Below are positions 1-9,300 of a stretch of 10,262 nucleotides of DNA, in pieces. Position 1 is the first letter of the stretch, and every line of letters begins with the position of its first letter. The notes beneath the pieces were generated by a model. That model saw only the letters and a list, made by a program, of their open reading frames with translations. It had not been told where the DNA came from and did not search any database. The DNA is from Phoronis ovalis (lineage: Eukaryota; Phoronida; Phoronidae), in NCBI GenBank assembly GCA_028565635.1, contig JAOXYB010065846.1, forward strand, positions 1 through 10,262. The letters are read 5' to 3'. Made by a program: the position numbers and the translations under genes.

Positions 1-20
1 TGACCTACTTCTCAAGGTCA
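1..20. repeat. TGACCT / AGGTCA inverted motif
   Basis: TGACCT at 1-6 and AGGTCA at 15-20 form an inverted pair with an 8-bp spacer. From memory, similar TGACCT...AAGGTCA motifs are frequent in dispersed repeats of bivalve and other molluscan genomes. It also has the shape of a nuclear-receptor half-site pair. It probably marks the end of a repeat cut by the window edge. Confidence 0.35.
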
Positions 21-273
21 TTTTAAAATGTCACCTAGCCTAAGCGACCCACCAATCTATGGCCTTCCTAGAACCATGTTTGAATCGTCCACGTAGCGCT
101 TCGTCTTCGCGGCTATAGACTTTTTGTTACGTGCCCTCTTGGGAACAAACATGGCCACCAATCGGCCATCTTGTAAGTAATTGAGGTAAAAATTATATCA
201 GACCTGTACCAAATACAAAGATGATCTGACGAAAGCTGAAACAGTTATAGCAACATAAAGAAAAGGGTACATA

Positions 274-297
274 CGCCGCCGCCGCCGACGCCGCCGC
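274..297. repeat. GCC-triplet tract
   Basis: About eight GCC/CGC triplets with one interruption (GAC in place of GCC) lie in otherwise AT-rich DNA. They are flanked on both sides by CATAC or similar (ATAC before, CATAC after). The tract sits in a non-coding stretch and may be part of a dispersed repeat. Confidence 0.6.
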
Positions 298-314
298 ATA
301 CACTACGACCGAAT

Positions 315-343
315 ATGCCCATTCCACTATGGTGGATGGGCAT
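315..343. repeat. Hairpin with ATGCCCAT / ATGGGCAT arms
   Basis: ATGCCCAT at 315-322 pairs with ATGGGCAT at 336-343. After one bulged base, CCAC pairs with GTGG around a small loop. It follows the GCC tract directly, so both may belong to one repeat unit. No function is evident. Confidence 0.5.
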
Positions 344-632
344 AAAAATTGCTACTGTGATATATACCCTAAGGGGATGGTTTAATTTTTTAATGGCATG
401 GGCAATTGTATAAGTATAAGGATATCCATTGAAGATGGGTATTCATTTAATTTTTCAAATTCTACCATCAGCCTGAACTCAACAGATATGTAGTAGTTTA
501 ATTACAAAAGGTACTAAAAATTTATTTGCCATGTATTCTTAGATTTTACTACTAATTGTGATGTTTATTGGAGGAGAATCATGTTTAGTTAATTTTTCAG
601 ACTTGAAGTGGGGATATTTATTGTTATAATTA
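344..632. other. Non-coding, no recognised feature
   Basis: AT-rich sequence with short pieces that resemble each other loosely (ATGGCATGGGC, AAGATGGGTAT). The one open frame that crosses into the MITE on the minus strand is low-complexity and matches no family I know. Confidence 0.5.
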
Positions 633-686
633 CCCGGGGGTGCAGTCAATATGAAAGTGGGTACCCATGTTCCAACATGGTTTTTC

Positions 687-864
687 AAAAAAGCCCCTAA
701 CGAAGTAAAATTCTGCAAAAAATACACCCCTAAGGAAGTGATTTTTTTGAAAAATACACCCTTAAGGAAGTGACTTCTGGGAAAAAAACACCCCTAACAA
801 AGTGTTACACCTCCAAAAAACCACCCCTTTTTGTGACTTTAGCCAAAAAACAGACCATAAGCGC
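687..864. repeat. Tandem repeat of about 32 bp inside the MITE
   Basis: Five units and part of a sixth start at about 687, 717, 750, 782, 815 and 845, each opening with a run of A. The middle units follow with ACACCCCTAA and AAGTG; the first unit has GCCCCTAACGAAGT, and later units diverge. Unit length varies from 30 to 33 bp. The array fills most of the space between the terminal repeats. Confidence 0.75.
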
Positions 865-878
865 GTAACGCGCGTTAC
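865..878. repeat. 14-bp perfect palindrome in the MITE
   Basis: GTAACGCGCGTTAC is a perfect palindrome in a CpG-rich patch (861-888) between the tandem array and the right terminal repeat. It stands out because the surrounding element is AT-rich. Confidence 0.7.
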
Positions 879-962
879 TCGCCGGCGGTTCAAAATACAT
901 ACCCTTTCACGTGAAATTTTGTTGGAACATGCATACCCACGTTTATATTGACTGCCCCCGGG

Positions 963-1400
963 ATAATTTCATAATGTAACATTATTTTTTCAAGGTAGGT
1001 GCTTTATTTAAAATAATATGGACATAATTCTGACCCTGTGAAAGGGTACAATATTCAATGGGTTCTGCCAATGAAGCAGCACATCTTCTAAAGACGTTCT
1101 TTTGTGGCAACGTTGTGTACACAGTTAGCGTACTCTATTTTCTAACTCTTAGTTTGTGCAATTTTCACTACTCTCAGTCTCAGAAATTCATTTTCAATGA
1201 CTAGTTGGAAATAACATATTATTAATAGGTATTTTGTCAGGGTACAACCAGGGGATACGTTGAGCAGAAAAGTTTTAATACTAAAAATACGGTCTCACAG
1301 TCTACTGCGAAAAGATATTCCATGCCTGGGATCACTTACTGTAGGTTAATAACAGCTAAAAATTATTGCAATAATTTATAATTAAATTGGCATTTTTTAA
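963..1400. other. Non-coding, no recognised feature
   Basis: AT-rich spacer between the MITE and the fold-back element. No frame with coding character, no tRNA-like fold and no long repeat was recognised by reading both strands. Confidence 0.5.
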
Positions 1401-1978
1401 GGCTAAGCTAGGCCCTCGTTAACATTTAAATAAAAATTTGTGAAAAATTTGCATTACATTTTTTTCACACATAAAAAATGTTTTCTGAAACTTTAACATT
1501 CACACTATGTCATGATGGTATTTATAGACTAGTGTGATGGTGTGTAACGCATGAAATTTAATTAACGTTTTATGACACCTCATAAAAATCATAAGGTATA
1601 TCCATCCTACAGCAAAATCTTGCCAATTAAAACTTTAGCTAACTACATTTTCAAGAAGTAAACAATACTTGCATTATTTGTTATCACCAAATTGTAAATA
1701 CCGTGAATAATCTTAGAGTCATGATTAAAGTTTAAAACAGGTAATTTTTTATATGTGCTAAAAAACTAAATTGATTATATAAGGATGTACCTAGTGATTT
1801 TTATATAGGGTGTAATTAAATGCTAATTAAATATCATACATTTTACATAATAGTTTGAAAATACTATTATGACATGGCTTGAACGTCAATGTTTAGAAAA
1901 CTTCTATTTTGTGTGAAAAATTGCGAATTTTTCAAGATTTTTATTTAAACAGTGATAATTAAAGGGTCTAGCTTAACC
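1401..1978. mobile_element. Long fold-back (inverted-repeat) element
   Basis: The outer ends are inverted: GGCTAAGCTAGGCCCT at 1401-1416 faces AGGGTCTAGCTTAACC at 1963-1978. The inverted similarity continues inward: TTTAAATAAAAAT (about 1426) faces ATTTTTATTTAAA (about 1937), TTTTCACACA (about 1463) faces TGTGTGAAAA, and TATGTCATGATGGTA (about 1507) faces TACTATTATGACATG. ATGAAATTTAATTA (1551) faces TAATTAAATATCAT. Fainter pairing appears to reach the middle near 1690. By eye the outer arms of about 200 bp match at roughly three quarters of positions. It has no coding frame. A target-site duplication was not found. Confidence 0.7.
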
Positions 1979-3110
1979 ATAATAAGACACTTTGGCACTT
2001 TGAACTATAATTATTGTAATATCATGATTCAGTAGTGGGTGTACACCCTGAAGAATTTTAACCTGAAAAAACATAAAAGAAATTCGCCCACACAAATATT
2101 TTTCAATAAAAATATATAACTTTAGATTCATAGTACTGATGATAAAATGCACAGTTCTAGCTATTTTACACAATATTCAGAACAATGTCAGGACAATCCC
2201 ATTTTACCTGAATTTACCTTAAAATGCCACATCTCTTCTGTATCATTACTCTACTGATCAAAGCAATGTGTAGTATGGTTTAATAGGTGAACAGAGTGTA
2301 CGTAAAAAAGATGTAAAATAAAGTAGACCATATTAAAAATACTAACAATCAAACATATAACTCTAAATAGTGCATGTTATGAAACATCAGGATCTTAGTT
2401 GTAGGCCATGGCATTCGATTTCAATAGTAATATAATATATTTCTTTTTTATAGAGGCAGATGATTTCACACGTATATCCCTGACGCATATCAACTAGTTT
2501 CAACATAAATAATAAAACTACTGCACAATCCAGTATATAAAAATTTAGAAAACTGAACACCAGCATAAAAATTTGATATGAGTTATCAAATGAGATATCC
2601 ATCATATGTATCTATTATAGCGGTGTTGATTGAAGCCGTTTTCTTTGCCGGGTCACTTCCCCTGTTTACAGAATATAATTTTTAATTTAATACTTATCTA
2701 AATCATATAAGTTATAACTTACTTTCTATTAAAGTTATCCAACTTAACCTGTAAACGTTAATCTTCATGACTATCTAGCTACAAAAACATTCAAAAGAAA
2801 CGATCGAGACATCTGAAGCTCTTCGTTAAGGAATCGTGATGGAATTAATACATGCTCAAGTTTCTGTCATAGCAGTTGCTGGAATTGTGCCCTTTTGTCA
2901 CATGATATATAGGTCACATGCTAATTTTCTAGGTCATGTTGTTTGAGATAATTATGCCAAATTAGCCGAAAAAGAAGAGTATTGTAAACTTTTTTAAAAT
3001 CTATCATTAGCATATATCATCTCAGGAAAGTTTCATCCTTTGTTATAGGGCAAGATTAGTAAAAATAGAAGTGTACATTTCTTTCGTCTCTGAAGATAAA
3101 ATTATAGTTA
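1979..3110. other. Upstream non-coding region
   Basis: About 1.1 kb of AT-rich DNA between the fold-back element and the presumed promoter. The open frames in it are short, low-complexity and resemble no family. One small perfect hairpin is listed separately. No second gene is seen on either strand. Confidence 0.5.
2571..2591. repeat. Short perfect hairpin
   Basis: ATTTGATA (2571-2578) and TATCAAAT (2584-2591) form an 8-bp perfect inverted repeat with a 5-nt loop. It may be a chance palindrome in AT-rich DNA. Confidence 0.35.
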
Positions 3111-3115
3111 ATCCG

Positions 3116-3126
3116 TGCGCATGCGT
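3116..3126. promoter_or_regulatory. Possible NRF1-type promoter site
   Basis: TGCGCATGCGT is close to the palindromic NRF1 consensus (YGCGCAYGCGCR), with one departure near its end. It lies about 150 bp upstream of the start codon, in a stretch that is otherwise poor in CpG. Position and motif suggest a promoter element, but no TATA box or initiator could be identified. This rests on one motif match only. Confidence 0.3.
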
Positions 3127-3165
3127 AATAAATACTAACAACTTTTTAAAACGAAGAATTGGTTC

Positions 3166-3186
3166 TTTGCTAAAATATTTAGCAAA
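3166..3186. repeat. Perfect short hairpin upstream of the start codon
   Basis: TTTGCTAAA and TTTAGCAAA form a perfect 9-bp inverted repeat around a 3-nt loop, about 85 bp before the ATG. It is either a palindromic protein-binding site in the promoter or a hairpin in the 5' UTR. The transcription start is unknown, so these cannot be separated. AT-rich chance palindromes are also common. Confidence 0.4.
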
Positions 3187-3272
3187 TATTCCCTGCGATG
3201 ACTGTACATTTTACTTTTCGTGAATTTATTTGAAAGATATTTCGGCATACAGTGTACTGAACGTAGAACAAG

Positions 3273-3353
3273 ATGGATGTGATGAGCGGACTTTTATCTG
3301 CGCTTGTACAAACTCGATCGATTGAACAAGTGCTTGCTCCCATTGCTGCACAG
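3273..3353 (+). CDS. Exon 1 (residues 1-27)
   Basis: This exon encodes 27 residues starting MDVMSGLL and holding TRSIEQVLAPIAAQ, which matches the first helix of vinculin (TRTIESILEPVAQQ). The donor is CAG|GTATAA. A second Met at codon 4 is a possible alternative start. The N-terminal lead before TRSIE is 13 residues, slightly longer than in vinculin and without the longer beta-catenin-binding lead typical of alpha-catenins. Confidence 0.88.
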
Positions 3354-6300
3354 GTATAAACTCTATCCCGGTAATCTATATGACTGGATGGATCTATATA
3401 GAAAATATCTGGAGTGGTAGCTTTTTCCAAAACAAGAAATGTTTCATTTTATAGAGATCGTTGCTTTACATTAAAATATTTTCATACATTTTTAGTAAGA
3501 TAAGTATTTGTTTAAAATACTGTATGTAGTTTTCCCAAGACCAAGGTAGTTTCGTGCATACCGTGAATTTATTATTAGGGTGATACGTCTAAATCTGGCA
3601 GGTACAGCATAAGAGTTCTTGGTTAATCTTGTGTAAAGTGTGAATAAAATGATATCAAAATTTGTGTCATATAATAGATGCCATAAATTGCAAAACTAAA
3701 GTATTGTTTATCCATTCTGTATTGCATTTTTATTAACAAAGTAGCATTAAATTATATCAGTAGTAAATCTGACGTTTCGTTTGGGTTGGTCATGCTAAAC
3801 AGTTGTGTTGTGGTGTGTAGCCTTACTACAAAATATCTGTAGGCTGTTCTCTCACACTTGATTTCAGTTTCCTTTGAGGTTTCCTTACTGACAGAATTTG
3901 AATCAAGGTCATATGAAACCTGTATCGGCTGCTGCCGAAAAAAAACTATCTGCAATCTTTTTTCAAAACTCAGTAGTCAGTAGAAGCTGTCACTATATTT
4001 TCAGTTAAAGGGTTCCAAGTTGAAATTATTCTACAAGTAAATGACAATTTTTTCACATTCTTATTTGGTCTCACTTGATACAGTTGAATGAATGCTCTCT
4101 TGCATTACTCTCACTAATTGGGACTAAAATTTTGACACATCTTCGTCATATTTATTATTAATTATCTTGCATGTCTCTAACATGTCACCACAAAGTATGA
4201 ATACCGATGTCGGCAAATTAAATGATCAAGAATTGTATATATATATTTATTGCAACTATTAGATATAGTTCTGATACTGCGCATGTTTAGAAACTATTTA
4301 GTCAGCAAACTTCCTGTCACACATCTGGTAAATATATTCCCAGGGGATCATTTATAGGCTCATGTAGGGTGGGAAACTGCGATCCTCCAACATGGCACAT
4401 TATTAGGCATTGTCAGTCTAAGAGGAACAAAAAGGTATCTGTTTAAATCCAGGAAATGGTCATGTTGTTGCCTTTCCAATAACCATTACCAATTTCTGAC
4501 TTGTCATTTCAGTATGGTTCATGAAAGGGTATGTTTTTAGCCATAGTCCAAGAAAACAGTATTTTATTTTGGAAAATGGAAGGGGTTGTATGATTATACT
4601 GGAACTGACCATTCCAGGAAATGTGTTATTTTATTTTCATTCATGACAGTACTAATCAATATATAAAAGTATAAATTAATTTCAGGTTTCACAGCTTGTC
4701 ATTATCAATGAAGCCTATGAAAGTGGTGAAACATCAATGTTTTCTAGTAATGTGCTACAGTCTGCTGAACAAGTAATGAAAGCCTCTGATGAATTAGTTA
4801 TTGTTGCTAACAAAGTTGTTATGACAACTGAGGACCAGGTTAGTATCCGAATTACTCTGATAGATATATGTGAGAATATTTCTCATTGTATATACTGATC
4901 AATATATATACAATCAGTTTAAGTGAAATTTTCAATTCAATTCTTATACCTATTAAATTAGCTTCACTTTTATTGAAATCCATGCCAAATTTATACTTGA
5001 ATGTTGGCAGCTCCCTCATCCTAAAACAGCATGCTAAATTAGTCCAATATAAAACTAGTCATTTAATCAGCAGTCAAACTCACCACAGGACAGCAGCTGT
5101 TTACTATCTTCCTCATGCTTACTCAATAAAACCCGAAAGTGTCTGAATTTTCCAAAATTGCTTGTAACGCCATCTTAGAATTGCCCAGATTAACAGCTGC
5201 GTCGTGTTTGATTGTTAATTAAATAATTATTTATTTTCACAAAAACAGCTTGTTCCACAAGAATTCTGTAAAAACTTTAGAAAATCTGTGTTTCTTGAGA
5301 TTCTGTCTCAGCTACAGAATTATGGAATACAGCAGGAACTGACTACACGACATCTTACTTTGTGCATTTTATTGTATAAGAATATAAATTTTACTTCTAT
5401 TTAAGGAGTTAAAATCTCAGATGCCTAGTGCCTGTGAATTACTTGGTATTGCTGCAAAAAACTTGGTAATGTCAACTCAACGTGTTTTGATGGAGCCACA
5501 CAGAAAAGAAGTCCGCCGGAATGTTGTGAGAAAGGCTAAAGACGTACTTGAAGGCACTATGAAGGTATTATAGTTTAGTTTCTTCATCCTCTTAATAAGG
5601 TATTTCATTTTAATATAAATTGAATTAGTCAATTGTGGAACAAAAAGAAACTTATTAATTAGGATTTGTTGTCATGATAGTATATAATATAATATATAAT
5701 TATGTATAACAACAAAAACAATGTTGAATTTAGAATATTTAATTTGTCATATATTTTTGTTGTAGGTTTTGCTTGTCACAGATGAATCACAAGTTCGAAG
5801 GATAGTACAAACTGCACATTTTTTAATTGACAGAACAACACTACTTGAATCGGTTAAGTCCATGAAAACACTTGTACCTTGTTTTAAGGTAACAGCTTAC
5901 ACATTTTGTACAAAACCACTGTTCGTTCACCGTTTTCTCCATTGTTTGTTTGGATTGCAGTTATTTCTCGTGTGTGGAAAGTGATCAAAATAATTTATCC
6001 ATCTATGATCGCTAAAATATATCGATCTGGGAAAATTTACAGACAGCACGATGCACAGTGATCAATATGGACACTATTGGTGAAAATTACGCTCTTTCAA
6101 AAATGCAGGAATTTGAAAAGCTCATACTTTTTCCCTGTCTGTTGATAAAACTTCCAGAATAATAGGCAGAGTTTGTTTTGGTAAAACCTGTGGAGAGCAC
6201 CATGTTACAGTTCAAGCATACTTTGGCATCATGTAGGAAAGAATAAATCAGTTAATTTGCGATGATTATTAGAAGTGAAATAAAAGTGCAATATAAGTTG

Positions 6301-9300
6301 CTGATATGTCATTTTTGAAGTTTACTGTATTTATATGAATTAACAGAGACTAGGATTGTTTCTGTTATGTTTTCTTGAAGTTATTGATTGTAATGATAAC
6401 TCGATCATTGCAGGGATTTACTGAAGCTGTTATTCTATTGACCAAGTTGGTTGAAAGACGTCAGAAGGAATTGACACATCCTCGGCAACGAGAATGTCTT
6501 ATTACAGCAATAACACTTTTGAAGAAGTCTGTTCCTATGTTAAATTCATCCTTACAGACTTATGTTAAGTATTTGGATAATACACAAGCCAAGGTGAGCC
6601 ACAGCGCCTTAATTCTGACACTATTCTGAAGAAGAATTCGAGCCAAAATAAAACTGAAATACAATGTACATTATTACTGTTAGTTAGTTGTGTAAACAGT
6701 TGTCTTCCTATGCAAGACATAGCAGAGTTATGTGGTTAGCATATTATCAGACCTTTAAGACATTGAAGTATGTGACGATGTCAAATGGTGATGAAGGTGA
6801 TGTATATATAAATATATATTTCATTCCATTATTTTATAGGCTAGCAGAGATTATGTGATAAAGGAAATTATCTCTGTGACACATGATATCATTAATGCTG
6901 TAGAGAATAAATTAATGGATGATGAATTTGAAGATCCAGAAGAAATTGGTCATTTTGTTTCAAAGATTGACGAGGTGTGTTATTTGGGTTTTATCATAAT
7001 TTGTTTTTATTATGTCATATAGTAAAGCAATCAAACTTTGTCACCATTATGTAATTTGCATATAGTATTGTCTTTTAAGAAATTTTTAACATTTTCCCTT
7101 ACACATCTTGCACTTGCCATGTCATATTCGTGTTTCATATTATCAATATATATTATTTCAAAAAACATTTTAATTCTAGCTGATGGTATATCACGCTGAA
7201 AAAAAAGAAAAATATTACAATTAAAAGTTTATTTGTATTTTTTTTTAAAATAAGCATAACAAATGGATTAAACTGTGTTAGCTTGGTGGTGCAGATTTCA
7301 TTGAGACCTTAATTTACAATGTTTTCATTAAATTAAAATTATGAAGTACTGAGGTCATACATTAATTAAAATAACCAAAAAAATTGTTTACTGAAATTTC
7401 TTTTTCAGATTCTGAATTATCTGTCCCCAGAACAAAGATTTATTTTAAGCAGAGATTTTGAAATTTTATGGGAAGGCATAGTTAGACATGGCATGGCTGT
7501 TGCACACCTTGCAACTGAGGATCAGAGAAGTTTGATTATAAAAAATTGTCAGCAGGTTAGAAGCATGATGATAGTTATATTTTACCAGATACTTTTCTTA
7601 ATACTAAAAGGGTACAATAAAATCTGAAAATATTCCATTGTTACAGTAGTAATTTTGTAATTCATGGTAATTCAGCAATGTGTGCATGTGTTAGTTACGG
7701 GTAATGCTCATGCAGGCAGCAGTTTGTTTTCTTTTAAATATTATACTTTTCATGCTTATGAATATTATGACAATATGAAAGTCTTATAGTTATATTTCTC
7801 TTCCATTTGCAGATTATGATAAAGAAAACGAAACTCTATGAACAGCTAAAAAATGTACAATCTAATCCAACATTTGCTGAACTCCGGTGAGTTTGTGTAG
7901 TTGTCTTGTATTGTCATTTATGTAGCTGGTCTTTTATAGCAAAAGTTACTTTGTAGATATTTGTGTCATATTATCCAGGCTTATATGTTTTCCAGTTTAT
8001 AGAAAAATACTATTATTAGTAGTCTCTCTAGCCAGACCATTTTTCTTGTGGTACCCATCACTAAGAACTTTCAAATGTGACAAACACAATTATCCATATA
8101 AACGTTTGAAAGTGTCATCCACCTACCCCATGCAATAAAAGTTGTGCAACCTAAAGTACCTAATGACTTCAGTTTGTGTCTCTTGTAATAATTTTTAGTT
8201 ATATAATAGTATCTCTTATGCTAATAAATTTAAGAATCAGTATTAAATAGTTCCATTATTTTAATTGCTGTTAAAAATATATTCAACTTCCTTAAAATGG
8301 AATGGATAATTATGTTTCAGGGCTGATTTTGATGAATGCTGTGAAGAGTTAATCACAGAATTCCATGATTTAGAGCGCCATATTAATATGGCTGTTCTTA
8401 GCTTAATTGTTGATACATTTAATGAAACTATAGAACCCCTGGAAAGATTAATGAAAGCAGCATTGTCACCGTCTAAGGTATAGAAAATACTTCATATGGT
8501 TTAGAGGCTCTTCAAAAGTTGCTAAATAAATGTACTATAACTTCAAAGTGCAGGAATATTCTGCTTCATGCAAACAAGTATAAAATTAAATACCTGGAAG
8601 CTTTTTATTTTATGACAGTTTTAATGCATTCGAAATATTATAGAAAAGCTAAAATTAAAAGAAGATCAGTAGTGGTGTGCATTTTTTAAAAGACTGTTAT
8701 TTTAACTTTCTAAATTTGTAAATTATTCATTTTTATCTAAATAATCTGTACAGTTACCATTTTGGATTAAGAATTAAATTTAAACAATTAAATTAAACTC
8801 CACCATATATGTAAATATTAAAATTTGCAAATCAAATATATAGCTACACAACTATCACATTTTTTAAATCTTTGCTTTGATCATAAAAAATAAATTTTCA
8901 ATACTGTAATTTTTATCTTGGCATCTGACACTAGTAATAACTAATAAAAATAATATTTTAGTGAATTTTTTTTTTGTTGGAATTACAGCACAAGACTCCC
9001 TTGAAAGAGCAGAAATGCTTAGACATTTTGGAACCATTTACTGAAGATTTTAATTTACATTCTGATAAAATGTGTCAAGTGGGCTGGTTTATTGCTGCTA
9101 GTTCAACAGATTCCAGGCGTAAGTAGAATCATACTGGCATCACTTTTATGACATTTTGTATCTTCTTTATCTATATTGCAAACCCAATTCCTTGGTTTAT
9201 GCATAACAATTAAAACACCCAAACAATCTGTATGCAGCTGTTTTCTCATCACTGATTGTATATTGTCTGTTGGTTAGTGATGTCACAGTCTAATAATTAG

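Larger units (their letters stand above)
633..962. mobile_element. MITE-like element with terminal inverted repeats of about 44 bp
   Basis: The left end 633-677 and the right end 920-962 are inverted copies of each other. They start CCCGGGGG / CCCCCGGG, share CAGTCAATAT / ATATTGACTG, and share GTTCCAACA / TGTTGGAAC, with a few mismatches and a 1-bp indel. ATAATT occurs on both sides (626-631 and 963-968), a candidate target-site duplication, although one extra A lies between the left copy and the CCCGGG end. The 330-bp element has no transposase frame and would be non-autonomous. The superfamily cannot be named from these ends. Confidence 0.8.

Noticed and set aside
76-90. GTTTGAATC as a tRNA-type B box, suggesting a SINE
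   Set aside because: The match to GGTTCGANTCC is poor and no A box was found at the right distance.
2387-2605. 72-codon minus-strand hydrophobic open frame
   Set aside because: Composition is what AT-rich DNA gives by chance; no membrane-protein family or start context could be recognised.
3179-3430. 83-codon minus-strand open frame across exon 1
   Set aside because: It overlaps exon 1 antisense, has no family resemblance, and the plus strand gives a clear vinculin-type exon.
4886-5146. 86-codon plus-strand open frame inside intron 2
   Set aside because: Low-complexity product with no recognisable domain. Exons 2 and 3 join without it and match vinculin.
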